Source: BOG-933 sp037147415
GTDB lineage: Bacteria; Pseudomonadota; Alphaproteobacteria; Azospirillales; Azospirillaceae
Assembly (NCBI GenBank): GCA_037147415.1
Contig: JBAWVF010000004.1
Coordinates: 1-64,000 of the forward strand
DNA length: 64,000 nucleotides
Direction: 5' to 3'
The stretch's first letter is position 1. Every line of letters begins with the position of its first letter. The notes below the pieces were generated by a model. That model was not told the origin of the DNA. It did no database searches and saw nothing but the letters and a program-made list of their open reading frames with translations. Made by a program: the position numbers and the translations under genes. Positions 35,218 through 43,765 of this stretch are shown here, piece after piece.

Positions 35218-35250
35218 TGTGCGGCGATCATTGTGCGGCGATCATTATGC
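35212..35250 (-). repeat. 14-base tandem repeats at the kinase start codon
   Basis: GATCATTGTGCGGC occurs at 35212-35225 and 35226-35239, and a third partial copy GATCATTATGC at 35240-35250. On the minus strand each copy provides an ATG in a different frame; only the one at 35217 opens the kinase frame. Confidence 0.85.
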
Positions 35251-35319
35251 TGTCCGTTTCCTTCGGCGGTCGGATGCAGCGACACTCTCGCAAAAAACGA
35301 ACGAAACTCCAACAGTTTA

Positions 35320-35781
35320 TTATGAGCCGGCCTTGCGTTCCCAGCCTCCGCCCGGCGATTGTTGCCAGTAGGTCAGGTCGTGGCCGGCAGCCTTGCAGGT
35401 GCGCCAGCGCCGTCTGGCCGCAGCCACGGCCTCGGCATCGTTGCCGTCGAACAGGTCGCACACCAGAGTAATGCCGGGCAGCGTGCTGCAATCGGTCTCG
35501 GCCCCGTCGGTCAGAATCAGGACATTGGCCAGATTGGGGTTCTCCGCCTCCGTGGTCAGCCAGATCGGCTGCTCGGCGGGGGAGCCGTCGCGGCGGCTGC
35601 CATGGGGCAGGAACGAGGCTGGGTTTGCGGTCCACAGCAACAGATTAAGTGCCTCGACCCTTTGTTCCGAGCCGGCGAGCACCACGGCGCGCCAACCCCG
35701 TTCCAGCACCTTTTCCAGCAGGGGCGGCAGGGCTTGATCCAGGCTCTTGCGCTGAAGATGGTAAAAGCGAATCTCGGTCAT
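35320..35781 (-). CDS. holC: DNA polymerase III subunit chi
   Basis: A protein of 153 residues matching the HolC family. It starts MTEIRFYHLQRKSLDQALPPLL, with the conserved RGWRAVVLAGSEQRVEALNLLLWT and FLPHG segments, VLILTDG in the middle, and an RRWRTCKAAGHDLTYWQQ C-terminus. Chi links the clamp loader to single-strand-binding protein at the replication fork. In many alphaproteobacteria holC sits next to pepA; here the two have the same strand and order but are separated by the small antitoxin-like genes at 35866-36481. Confidence 0.93.
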   Translation of the reverse strand: MTEIRFYHLQRKSLDQALPPLLEKVLERGWRAVVLAGSEQRVEALNLLLWTANPASFLPHGSRRDGSPAEQPIWLTTEAENPNLANVLILTDGAETDCSTLPGITLVCDLFDGNDAEAVAAARRRWRTCKAAGHDLTYWQQSPGGGWERKAGS

Positions 35782-35865
35782 GGCCGATAGCTATGAACGC
35801 GCGCGGCGCGGACGGCAACGGGAAATCGGCTTGAGCGCTATCGCGCAGAGTGATATCTTTTACGC

Positions 35866-36048
35866 ATGATAACCTCGCAGCCCATAACATCAGAACAAAT
35901 CCGGGCGGCCCGGGCTTTGTTGCCGGAGGAAGTCAAAGCCCGATACGAGAGAATCATGGGCCATGCCCGAAAGATCAGATCGTTGCCGGTGTTGGACCCG
36001 AACTTTTCCCTGGATGATTTGTACGATGAAAACGGCTTGCCGAAATGA
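35866..36048 (+). CDS. VapB-like small antitoxin, C-terminal type
   Basis: A protein of 60 residues. Its second half (HARKIRSLPVLDPNF, then LDDLYDENGLPK) strongly resembles the C-terminal tail of VapB antitoxins of the Rv0623/PSK type, which normally end in a YDExGLPR motif just before the VapC start. The N-terminal half (ITSEQIRAARALLPEEV) is unlike the usual VapB DNA-binding part. The stop overlaps the next ATG as ATGA, just as vapB and vapC do, but only a vapC stub follows. It is therefore probably an orphan or decayed antitoxin. Recognition rests on the short tail motif, so the call is moderate. Confidence 0.5.
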   Translation: MITSQPITSEQIRAARALLPEEVKARYERIMGHARKIRSLPVLDPNFSLDDLYDENGLPK

Positions 36049-36110
36049 TCGTCATCGATCAATTTCGGGTCTGTTTTGCGGTTATAAACAACAACTTCAT
36101 GTTGAAATGA
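36045..36110 (+). pseudogene. Possible VapC (PIN toxin) remnant
   Basis: A frame of 21 codons starts at the ATGA overlap with the VapB-like gene. It begins MIVID, the usual first strand of PIN-domain toxins, then diverges (QFRVCFAVINNNF) and stops at 36108-36110. Position and first residues suggest the 5' stub of a vapC lost by deletion. The evidence is only a few residues and the position. Confidence 0.35.
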
Positions 36111-36160
36111 TCGACTATCACTGAGTCGGTCTGTGCTTCAACTTCCGGACAGCCGAGCCC

Positions 36161-36481
36161 ATGAACCGTTTGCCCAACATACATCCCGGCGAAATCCTGC
36201 GGGAGGAGTTTCTTCTTCCGCTCGGGATTACCGCCTATCGTCTGTCAAAGGATATCGGGGTGCCTCAGACCAGAATTTCGGAGATAGTGGCCGAGCGCCG
36301 GAGCGTGACCGCAGATACCGCAGCCAGGCTCGGTCGCTATTTCGACACGTCGCCCCGGTTTTGGCTGAACCTGCAAACGGCTTACGATCTGGAGGAAATC
36401 GAGCGCGAAAAGGCGGAAGAAATCAGCGCGATTCGGGTTTACTCGAACCACGCTGTTTCCACGGCCATTCAGGCACCGTAA
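36161..36481 (+). CDS. higA: HigA family antitoxin / XRE-type addiction-module regulator (orphan)
   Basis: A protein of 106 residues matching HigA/VapI antitoxins. It opens NIHPGEILREEFLLPLGITAYRLSKDIGVP, with the helix-turn-helix continuing to RISEIVAERRSVTADTAARLGRYF, then the family hallmark FWLNLQTAYDLEEIE. Such proteins neutralise a HigB mRNA interferase and repress their own operon. No higB is found on either side: the upstream space holds the VapB-like gene and the downstream space only palindromes. It is therefore an orphan that may act as a regulator. It is transcribed opposite to pepA and holC. Confidence 0.88.
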   Translation: MNRLPNIHPGEILREEFLLPLGITAYRLSKDIGVPQTRISEIVAERRSVTADTAARLGRYFDTSPRFWLNLQTAYDLEEIEREKAEEISAIRVYSNHAVSTAIQAP

Positions 36482-36496
36482 CCCGGCGCCTTATAC

Positions 36497-36584
36497 GCTT
36501 GTCCGGAAGTTTCCGGACAAGCCGCGCTCATACGCCGCGCGGGGCCGCGGTCGCGGCCCGATACGGATTTTCAGAAATCCGTAT
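36497..36584. repeat. Cluster of three palindromes, copy C of the repeat family
   Basis: Three palindromes lie in tandem: a 12 bp stem GCTTGTCCGGAA/TTCCGGACAAGC (36497-36522), an 8 bp stem GGGCCGCG/CGCGGCCC around 36542-36559, and a 10 bp stem ATACGGATTT/AAATCCGTAT (36561-36584). The last begins in the pepA stop codon and could terminate pepA transcription. The outer motifs recur in shortened form at 13566-13607 and 16658-16683. Confidence 0.75.
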
Positions 36585-38083
36585 TATCCCTCGCAGGCCT
36601 CGGCGATGTAGCGGTCGAGCAGGCGGACGCCGAACGCGGTGCCGCCCTTGGGCACGATCGGCGCATCCTTTTTGGACCAGGTAACGCCGGCGATATCGAG
36701 GTGCGCCCACGGCAGCTCTCCGACGAAGCGCTTGATGAATTGAGCGCCGGTGATGCTGCCGCCGTTGCGGCCGGCACCGACATTCTTCATGTCGGCGATA
36801 TCGGAGTTCAGTTCCTTGTCGTAAGCCTCACCCATCGGCATGCGCCACAGATTTTCACCGACCGCGCGTCCGGCGGCGGTCAGCTTTTCGGCCAGCGTGT
36901 CGTCGCTGGCGAACAGGCCGGCATATTCGGTGCCGAGCGCGACTAGGATCGCTCCGGTCAGGGTGGCAAGGTCGATCAAGGCGCGCGGCTTGAAGCGGTC
37001 CTCGGCGTACCAGACGGCATCGGCCAGCACCAGCCGGCCTTCGGCGTCGGTATTGATGACTTCGATGGTCTTGCCCGAGGCGGAGGTGACGACGTCGCCC
37101 GGGCGCTGAGCGGTGCCGGAGGGCATGTTTTCGACCAGTCCGACCACGCCGACCACATTCGTTTTCGCTTTGCGCCCGGCCAGCGCGCACAGGGTTCCGA
37201 TCACGACGGCGGCGCCGGCCATGTCCCATTTCATGTCTTCCATGCCGGCGGCGCCCTTGATCGAGATGCCGCCGCTGTCGAAGGTGACGCCCTTGCCGAC
37301 CAGCGCCAGCGGCTTTTGCTCGGCGGATTCAGGCGCGCCCCGCCACTTCAGCACGACCAAGCGGGGCGGATTGGCGCTGCCCTGCGCCACCCCGAGCAGC
37401 GAGCCCATGCCCAACTCGCGCAGCCGGGGTTCGTCGAGCACCTCGATTTCAAGACCGAGCCGAGTCAGTTCGGAGCAACGCTCGGCCAGCAGAATCGGCG
37501 TTAAATGATTGGCCGGCTCCGAGACCAGATTGCGGGCCAGAATGACGCCCTCGATCACCGGCTCCAGCGCGGCAAAGGCCAAGCGGGCCGCGTCGGCGTC
37601 GGTGACCTGAATCGTCAGACCGGTCAGCGCGGGCTTTTGCTCGGGTTTTTCGGTGGTGCGGTAGCGGTCGAAGCGATAGGCGCGCAGTCGGGCGCCCAGC
37701 CCCGCCGCCGCCGCCATCCGGGCCGACTCCAACTTTGCGCCTTCGGGGATTTCGATGCGAAGCACGGCTTCGGTTTCGCCCGACTTGCCGAGAAAGGCCA
37801 CGGCGGCGCCGCCCAATGCTTCGAATGATTGCTCGGTCAGGGCCTCGGGCTTGCCCGTCCCGATCAGCAACAGCCGCACCAGCGTCAGCCCGGCCGGAGC
37901 CAGCAGCTCCAGCGTTTCCTCTTTCTTGCCGGTAAAGCGACTGCTGGCGAGCGCCCTGGTCACCATGCCGCCGCTCAGCGTGTCGACCTCAAGCCCGACC
38001 GGGCCGAGGGCTTTATCCTGGCCGACGGTGAGAACCAAAGTTCCGGCTTTCGGTAAAGCGGGCTCGGCGAACGTGATTTGCAT
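36584..38083 (-). CDS. pepA: Leucyl aminopeptidase, M17 family
   Basis: A protein of 499 residues, the normal PepA size. The C-terminal catalytic domain has the metal ligands in LALVGKGVTFDSGGISIK, WDMAGAA and the family signature NTDAEGRLVLADA. The N-terminal macro-like domain covers about 1-165. It removes N-terminal amino acids from peptides in the cytoplasm using two metal ions. The frame is open to 38248, but MQITFAEPALP at 38083 fits the family. No purine-rich ribosome-binding site precedes it. Downstream on the same strand lies holC, beyond the antitoxin insert. Confidence 0.97.
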   Translation of the reverse strand: MQITFAEPALPKAGTLVLTVGQDKALGPVGLEVDTLSGGMVTRALASSRFTGKKEETLELLAPAGLTLVRLLLIGTGKPEALTEQSFEALGGAAVAFLGKSGETEAVLRIEIPEGAKLESARMAAAAGLGARLRAYRFDRYRTTEKPEQKPALTGLTIQVTDADAARLAFAALEPVIEGVILARNLVSEPANHLTPILLAERCSELTRLGLEIEVLDEPRLRELGMGSLLGVAQGSANPPRLVVLKWRGAPESAEQKPLALVGKGVTFDSGGISIKGAAGMEDMKWDMAGAAVVIGTLCALAGRKAKTNVVGVVGLVENMPSGTAQRPGDVVTSASGKTIEVINTDAEGRLVLADAVWYAEDRFKPRALIDLATLTGAILVALGTEYAGLFASDDTLAEKLTAAGRAVGENLWRMPMGEAYDKELNSDIADMKNVGAGRNGGSITGAQFIKRFVGELPWAHLDIAGVTWSKKDAPIVPKGGTAFGVRLLDRYIAEACEG

Positions 38084-38358
38084 GGGAGGCGTCTCGTCAG
38101 CTGGAAGAGGGGGCGGCTGGAAAAGGAAGCGGCTGGAAAGGGCATGACTGTCATAAAGGCTCGCCCCCTGGGCCGCTGTCAAGCGTTCAGGTGGCTTCGA
38201 AGGCGGTCGGCGGTATATCGTCGAAATGATCGGCCCGCACCGCCGCAAGACGGTCCCGACCCGGCCGGGCGATTGTTACGCTCGGTTCCGGTCACTAAAT
38301 AGCTTGCCGTGAACCGGGCCGGCTGTCAGACCGGTGTTTGAGCCAATCCGGAGGGATC

Positions 38359-39330
38359 ATGAAAGGGTTCGCGCGCACCATCCTGTCGATGCTGCTCCTG
38401 TTGTTGCTGAGCCTCGGTTCGGCCCGGGCCGACGGTTGGGGACAGCTGAGCTTCAACGAAGCCACCGATAGTGCCGGCGGGGTGGCGCTGCACTATGTGT
38501 TTTCCGAGCGCTTGCGGGCGAAGTCCTATGAGATCGGCTTCGTGCTGCCGTCCTCCAGCCTGCGCTTTAAGGAACTCGGCACCGGCATCGGGATCGGCCG
38601 CTACGACCAGAATGCGCTGGTGCATCGGGTTCAACTGGAGGTCGGGCGGGCAATTCAACCCTATGGCGGCGCGGTGGTGGCCGAGGTGAGGGCGGCGAGC
38701 GGCGGCTATGCCATGAACCTGCGCGCGCGCGGGATCAGTGCGCCCGAGCGCGTGTTGACCGGAATTCAACAGGTGGCGGTCCGGGCGGTCGAGGCCTATC
38801 TGAGCGACAACTACCTGACCCATCTGCGTGAGCATGTGGTTATCCCGGATTACGGCAGGCTGGCCGGGCACTATATCGCGGCGATGCAGCCGGTGGCCGA
38901 AGCATTGAACCGCCTGGCGCCCGATGCCGGCAAGCGCGACAAGCTGACGCTGGCGCTCACCTTCATGCAAAGCATTCCCTATGATGATTTCACGCTGCGG
39001 CGGCGGGAAAGCGGCTATGTCGTGCCGCCTGACATGCTGGTGCGCAACAAAGGCGATTGCGGCACCAAATCGGTCGCACTTGCCAGCTTATTGGCGACGC
39101 TGATTCCCGACTTGCCGGTGGTGATTATCCTGATCCCCGAACATGCCTTGATGGGAGTCGGCATGATGGCCGGGCTATCGGAACACAGCCTGACCCGCGA
39201 CGGGCGCAGCTATTTGCTGGTGGAGCCGGTCGGGCCGGCTCAATTACCGCCCGGTCAAATCTCAAGTCAAACCCGCAAGGCGCTGGCCAACGGGCAGGAT
39301 ATCACCATACTGCCGGTGCGGCGGCCCTGA
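38359..39330 (+). CDS. Secreted transglutaminase-like (cysteine protease fold) protein
   Basis: A protein of 323 residues with a clear signal peptide (MKGFARTILSMLLLLLLSLG, cleavage near ARA-DG). The C-terminal half has a transglutaminase-like catalytic set: the cysteine in NKGDCGTKSVALASLLATL, the histidine in IPEHALMGVGM and an acidic strand in YLLVEPVG. A GGAGGG ribosome-binding site lies 4-5 bases before the ATG at 38359. Substrate is unknown; periplasmic members act on peptide or cell-wall bonds. Its last 29 bases overlap the convergent pentapeptide-repeat gene. Confidence 0.75.
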   Translation: MKGFARTILSMLLLLLLSLGSARADGWGQLSFNEATDSAGGVALHYVFSERLRAKSYEIGFVLPSSSLRFKELGTGIGIGRYDQNALVHRVQLEVGRAIQPYGGAVVAEVRAASGGYAMNLRARGISAPERVLTGIQQVAVRAVEAYLSDNYLTHLREHVVIPDYGRLAGHYIAAMQPVAEALNRLAPDAGKRDKLTLALTFMQSIPYDDFTLRRRESGYVVPPDMLVRNKGDCGTKSVALASLLATLIPDLPVVIILIPEHALMGVGMMAGLSEHSLTRDGRSYLLVEPVGPAQLPPGQISSQTRKALANGQDITILPVRRP

Positions 39331-40324
39331 AGGCTCCGCTTAAGACCCCGTTCAAGACGGCTTTGGGCGGCGGCATGCGGGTGCGCATCATCCGGGCGCC
39401 GGTCAGGTCGGCTTCGTCAAGGTCGGCTTCATCGAAATTGGCTCCGACCAGATTGGCCGAAATCAGGCTGGTGCCGCACAGCCGGGCCAGCCCCAGATCG
39501 GCCCCGGTCAGATCGGTCACTTGGGACCGCCCGGTCGGCAGATAGGCCGGCGCCATCCGGCAGCCGGTCAAGTCCGCTCCGCGCAAACAGGCATAGCCCA
39601 GATTGGCCCCCGACAAATCGGCGCTGTAGAGATTGGCGTCCTCCAGGCAGGCGCCCGACAGGTCGGCCATGACCAAGCGAATACGCGACAGCGCCGACTC
39701 GCGCAGGACCGCACCGCGCAGGCTGGCGCCGCTCAGATTAACCCCGCGCAGATCGACCCGCGACAACTCGGCTCCGTCCAGATCGGCCCGGGCCCCGCGT
39801 CGCCCGCCGCTTTCAATCCAGCGCTCATGTTCGAAAATGGCGTGCTGAAGCTCCAGCGCCAGCGTGTCCAGGCTTTTGCTGATCCGCACGTCGGTCAGGT
39901 CGGCCGAAGCCAGATCACAGGCGCACAATGCGGCCCCGATCATGTCGGCGCCCCGAAAGCTTGCGCCGCGCACCGTGGCGTTCGAAAGATTGGCGCCGTT
40001 CAGCCGGGCGCCGCTTAGATTGGCATCGACCAGCCTGGCATCGGAAAGATCGGCGTTGCGCAGCACCGCGGCGGTCAGATTGGCCCCCTCCAGCACCGCC
40101 CGATGCAGAATCGCGCCGCGCAAATCGGCTTGTGCCAAGTCGGCACCGCTCAGATCGGCCCCGGCCAGATTGCTGCCGGCCAAGCGGCAGCCGCGCAGAT
40201 TGGCCCCGGTCAGCCGGATCCGGCGCAAATCGTGGTGCGCCAGATCGGCCTGTCGGCCACCGTCGCGCCCCTCAACCCAAAGGGTGTGTCGGTCGAATAT
40301 TTCGGAGAGCGAATGATTCGTCAT
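39302..40324 (-). CDS. Pentapeptide-repeat protein
   Basis: A protein of 340 residues made almost wholly of A(D/N)LxX pentapeptide repeats, for example ANLRGCRLAGSNLAGADLSG and ADLSGACLEDANLYSADLSG. The repeats are interrupted near residues 155-185 by a non-repeat helical stretch (SKSLDTLALELQHAIFEHERWIESGG). A repeat-free N-terminus (about 1-30) precedes them. Such proteins form right-handed beta-helices; some mimic DNA and protect gyrase, but no specific role can be given. The internal ATG at 40324 is preferred over the start at 40480, with AAGGGG about 10 bases upstream. It overlaps the transglutaminase-like gene by 29 bases. Confidence 0.9.
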   Translation of the reverse strand: MTNHSLSEIFDRHTLWVEGRDGGRQADLAHHDLRRIRLTGANLRGCRLAGSNLAGADLSGADLAQADLRGAILHRAVLEGANLTAAVLRNADLSDARLVDANLSGARLNGANLSNATVRGASFRGADMIGAALCACDLASADLTDVRISKSLDTLALELQHAIFEHERWIESGGRRGARADLDGAELSRVDLRGVNLSGASLRGAVLRESALSRIRLVMADLSGACLEDANLYSADLSGANLGYACLRGADLTGCRMAPAYLPTGRSQVTDLTGADLGLARLCGTSLISANLVGANFDEADLDEADLTGARMMRTRMPPPKAVLNGVLSGAFRAAAPAVW

Positions 40325-40518
40325 CGGGGCAGCCCCTTTCCGGGCGGGATGAGCAAATATTCGCCCTAAATTCTTACTGAAAGATAAACGTCCGTCCGCC
40401 ACGGCCATTTGAAAAAAAAGCGTCGCCCGGCGTGGCAATGCGGCCACGGCAGAGGGCAAATATTGCCGTGCAGCATTCATATTTTGGTGGAAGTGCCGGA
40501 GATCGCCTTAAATAAGTG

Positions 40519-42342
40519 ATGGTCGAGGGAAATGGTGTGCGGGCGATGAACGGATTGGCGCGGCGTCTGGTGGTGATAGTAGCGGTCTGGGGATGGCTGG
40601 CGGCGGCTGTCGCGGCCCCGGCGGGTGCGCAATCGGCCGGTGAACCGGCGGTTCCCGAGTCGGCTCCGGCGGTTATTGCTCCGGTCATGGCCCCGGTCAT
40701 GGCCCCGGTTGTGGCCCCGGTTGTAGTTATGCCGCCTCCGGTGCCTGCCGTGATTCCGGCCGGTCCTTTTGCCGAACTGATTGCGGCCCGGCTGAGCGCT
40801 CCCTTGGGGGTGCTCGATTCGCGCCGTCCGCCCGATGCCGCCCGCCTGCGCCGGTTCTATGAGCATCGTGAATATCGCCCGCTGTGGTTTAGCGACGCGG
40901 AGCCGGCCGCGGCAGTGCTGAGCCCGCGCGCAAAAGACTTGCAGGCGGTGACCGCGGCGTCCGAAACCGATGCTCTGCTGCCGGCCGACTATCACCCGGC
41001 GGCGATTGCGGCCCGGCTCGAGGCGGTTGAGCCCGCGCGGCGGGCCGAGCTGGATCTGCTGTTGACCGATGCCTTGATGAGCTATGCGGTCGATCTGCGC
41101 CGCGGGCGTCTGGTGCCACACGCGATTGCCGAGGAATTCGCACAGGAACCGCCGGCTTTGGATGTCGGCGAGGTCGCGCCGGCCGCACTGGCCGCACCCG
41201 ATTTGCGCGTTTTTCTGGCCGGGCTGGCGCCGCCGCAGGGGCGGTATACGCGCCTGCGGGAAGCGTTGCGGATGATGCGTGGCTTCGAGAAAGCCGGGGG
41301 CTGGCCCAAGGTGCCCGAGGGGCCGAAGCTGGAGCCCGGCATTAGCGATCCGGTGGTCAAGTCGTTGCGGCGCCGCCTGAGCGTTACCGGTGAGTTGGAT
41401 GCGCAACGCAAGCCGTTATCCTCGCTCTACGATCCGGTGCTGAAGGCTGCGGTGCAGCATTTTCAAGCCCGCAACGGGTTGAAGGCCGATGGCGTGATCG
41501 GCAGCCAGACCTATCAGGCGCTCAATATCAGTGCCGCCGAGCGGGTGATTTCGATCATCGCCAATATGGAACGTGAGCGCTGGATGCCGGCCGATCTCGG
41601 CCCGCGTTACGTGCTGGTCAATATCGCCGGCTTTAGTCTGCGGGCGGTCGAGGGCGGCAAGGCCGTGCTCGAGATGCCGGTGATCGTCGGAACCAAGGTG
41701 CGGCGCACGCCGATTCTGACCAGCGAAATTACCTCTCTGATCTGGAACCCGACCTGGTCGGTGCCGCATAAGCTGGCGCGTGAGGATATTCTGCCCAAAT
41801 TGCGCGAGAATCCGGGCTATCTGGCCGAGATGAATATCGTGCTCTATGACGGCTCCTACTCGGGCGGCAAGGTTAAGCCCGATGGAATCGATTGGGCTAC
41901 ATTCAACGATATCAACCGTTTCCGCCTGCGGCAGATGCCGGGCGCTCACAATGCCCTGGGGCAGGTCAAGTTCAACATTCCGAACGGCTTCGACGTTTAC
42001 CTGCACGACACGCCCCATCGGGAAAAGTTCGCAAAACCGGTGCGGGCCTTAAGCTCCGGTTGCGTCCGGGTCGGCAATCCGATGGCGCTGGCCGACTTTC
42101 TGCTGACCGATATGCCGGAATGGACGAAGGAACGGCGCGCCGCCGTGCTGGAAAAGGGTGATACCCGGTTCGTCACCCTGCACACCCCGACCCCGGTGTT
42201 TCTGCTCTATCGCACCGCCTGGGTCGAGGAAAGCGGTGCCTTGAACTTCCGTGATGACGTTTATGGCCGGGATCTGCAGATCTTCCGGGCGATCCGTCGA
42301 CTCGATGACACCGCACCTCGCTCGGCGGCTAACGCGAGCTGA
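40519..42342 (+). CDS. L,D-transpeptidase, YcbB/LdtD type
   Basis: A protein of about 607 residues. It has a signal peptide or anchor, then a proline/alanine/valine-rich linker (repeats of APV and VMP, about 45-85), a scaffold domain, a peptidoglycan-binding domain (VKSLRRRLSVTG, LKAAVQHFQARNGLKADGVIG) and a YkuD catalytic domain. The catalytic motif is HDTPHREKF followed by SSGCVRVGNP, with Cys515. It forms 3-3 crosslinks in peptidoglycan or attaches proteins to it. GTG 40516, ATG 40519 and ATG 40546 are all possible; 40546 gives the tidiest signal peptide. Two DUF882 genes follow, forming a cell-wall module. Confidence 0.93.
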   Translation: MVEGNGVRAMNGLARRLVVIVAVWGWLAAAVAAPAGAQSAGEPAVPESAPAVIAPVMAPVMAPVVAPVVVMPPPVPAVIPAGPFAELIAARLSAPLGVLDSRRPPDAARLRRFYEHREYRPLWFSDAEPAAAVLSPRAKDLQAVTAASETDALLPADYHPAAIAARLEAVEPARRAELDLLLTDALMSYAVDLRRGRLVPHAIAEEFAQEPPALDVGEVAPAALAAPDLRVFLAGLAPPQGRYTRLREALRMMRGFEKAGGWPKVPEGPKLEPGISDPVVKSLRRRLSVTGELDAQRKPLSSLYDPVLKAAVQHFQARNGLKADGVIGSQTYQALNISAAERVISIIANMERERWMPADLGPRYVLVNIAGFSLRAVEGGKAVLEMPVIVGTKVRRTPILTSEITSLIWNPTWSVPHKLAREDILPKLRENPGYLAEMNIVLYDGSYSGGKVKPDGIDWATFNDINRFRLRQMPGAHNALGQVKFNIPNGFDVYLHDTPHREKFAKPVRALSSGCVRVGNPMALADFLLTDMPEWTKERRAAVLEKGDTRFVTLHTPTPVFLLYRTAWVEESGALNFRDDVYGRDLQIFRAIRRLDDTAPRSAANAS

Positions 42343-42640
42343 ATCATTTTTCCATTTTGCCATGCGGCTTGTTGTCGCAGCGCGGGAAGAGAGACTCGAA
42401 GGCCGCAGAAGCCTTGGAGTTTCCTTCCGGTGCGGCGCATTGACGCATTCGCGTTGCTGCATGCGCGGTGTTGCACCTGCTAAAAATCCCGAGAAATCAA
42501 AGAGATGATAAAATATCTTTTTTATCTTCGATTTCGCGCTTGACAGTGGCCTTCCGCGCGGGTCCAAAGGCAGCGAAAGCGTGGAAATCAAGCTGTTGAA
42601 TATGTGCGCTAGGGCTAGTGATCAGGTGGGGGGAGGCAGC

Positions 42641-43528
42641 ATGACCGATAGAAATACCGTGTCCAAAAACGCTTCTCCGGTTTGTCGGCGTCGTTTTTTA
42701 CGAGTCGGCATCGGAGCGGTGGCAGCGGCGGCGGCACTCGATCCGGTCGATGTTTTGGCGTATTATGGCGGTTCCGCCGCTTCTGCGATGGCGCCGGTGC
42801 GTCAGGTTTCGTTGGTGAATATCAATACCTCCGAGCGGTTGACGGTCGATTACTGGGCTAACGGGCGCTATGTTACCGACGCGTTGAGAGCGGTCAGCCA
42901 TTTGATGCGCGATCATCACGACGGCTCGATCCATGCGATCGACCCGCGGTTGGTCGATCTCATGTTCGGGGTGTTCCGCCTAGCCGGCGGCTGCGGTCCG
43001 ATTCAAGTCGTGTGCGGCTATCGTTCGGCACGGACCAATGCGCGGATGCGGGCCCACCATCACGGCGTTGCCGGCCATAGCCTGCATGTGTTGGGTAAGG
43101 CGGTCGATATCCGGATGCCCGACTGCGGCTTGCCGGCATTGCATCGGGCGGCTTTGGCGTTGCGGGCGGGCGGTGTCGGCTTTTACCCGCGCAGCAACTT
43201 CGTTCATATCGATACCGGCCCGGTGCGCACCTGGGGCAGCCATGGCAGCGAGGACGAGGTTGGCGAGGCGCCGGCTTGGCGTGATGCCCTGCTGTCGGAT
43301 ACGCCGCGGGTTCAGCATGCCACGGACGCCGGTTTATTACCGGCGGAGAGCCACTCTTCGCACTTGGTTGACGCCGTTGCGCCGCGCGGCCGGCTTGCCT
43401 CTATTTTAGAGCGTCCGCCGGGGGTGCCGGGGCACAAACCGATGCGCGTGGCCACGCGCGATTTGGCCCCCGTGCAGTCCGAGGGCTTCTGGCTGCGGCG
43501 CAAGCCGCGGTTATCCGTCGGCGGTTAA
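42641..43528 (+). CDS. Tat-exported DUF882 (YcbK-like, M15 family) protein, paralogue 1
   Basis: A protein of 295 residues. The twin-arginine signal (CRRRFLRVGIGAVAAAAAL) begins about residue 15. The DUF882 domain (about 55-205) has the M15-like zinc ligands: HHHGVAGHSLHVLGKAVDIRM and FVHIDTGPVRTWG. The C-terminal about 85 residues are a proline-rich, unconserved extension. Members are murein peptidase-like enzymes acting in the periplasm. GGGGGGAGG lies 4 bases before the ATG. A TTGACA at 42540-42545 may be its -35. A paralogue follows about 310 bases downstream. Confidence 0.9.
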   Translation: MTDRNTVSKNASPVCRRRFLRVGIGAVAAAAALDPVDVLAYYGGSAASAMAPVRQVSLVNINTSERLTVDYWANGRYVTDALRAVSHLMRDHHDGSIHAIDPRLVDLMFGVFRLAGGCGPIQVVCGYRSARTNARMRAHHHGVAGHSLHVLGKAVDIRMPDCGLPALHRAALALRAGGVGFYPRSNFVHIDTGPVRTWGSHGSEDEVGEAPAWRDALLSDTPRVQHATDAGLLPAESHSSHLVDAVAPRGRLASILERPPGVPGHKPMRVATRDLAPVQSEGFWLRRKPRLSVGG

Positions 43529-43736
43529 ATCTTACTGATTCGGGGGGATAGGGGTGGTCCCTCACGAATCACTTTAAGCTGAGCGACCGCCTTGTTGCCC
43601 CGAATCCAGAACAAACTCTGAACAGATATCTCGGGCTCCGTCCCTTGTCTTGCGACAAACCGCCGCAGTAAAGGGCGGAGATGCTTGGTTTTGGCCGGCG
43701 TCGGACTCGGGTTGAAAACTTAACGAATTTCTTACC

Positions 43737-43765
43737 TTGACAGCGACGCCATTAACCGATTCTAA
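43737..43765 (+). promoter_or_regulatory. Candidate promoter of the second DUF882 gene, with GANTC sites
   Basis: A perfect TTGACA (43737-43742) is followed after 17 bases by TTCTAA (43760-43765). GATTC and GAGTC, both matching the CcrM methylation site GANTC, lie at 43758-43762 and 43767-43771. The rest of the 310-base gap (43529-43838) holds a 5 bp TTGTC/GACAA hairpin and no gene. Confidence 0.4.

Noticed and set aside
40353..40464. GCAAATATT occurring twice (40353-40361 and 40456-40464) as a regulator-binding pair
   Set aside because: A 9-base AT-rich match in an intergenic gap is weak on its own; no regulator or third copy was found.
40681..40740. Short tandem repeats (CCGGTCATGGCC-like) as an independent repeat element
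   Set aside because: They encode the proline/alanine/valine linker of the L,D-transpeptidase and are explained by coding.
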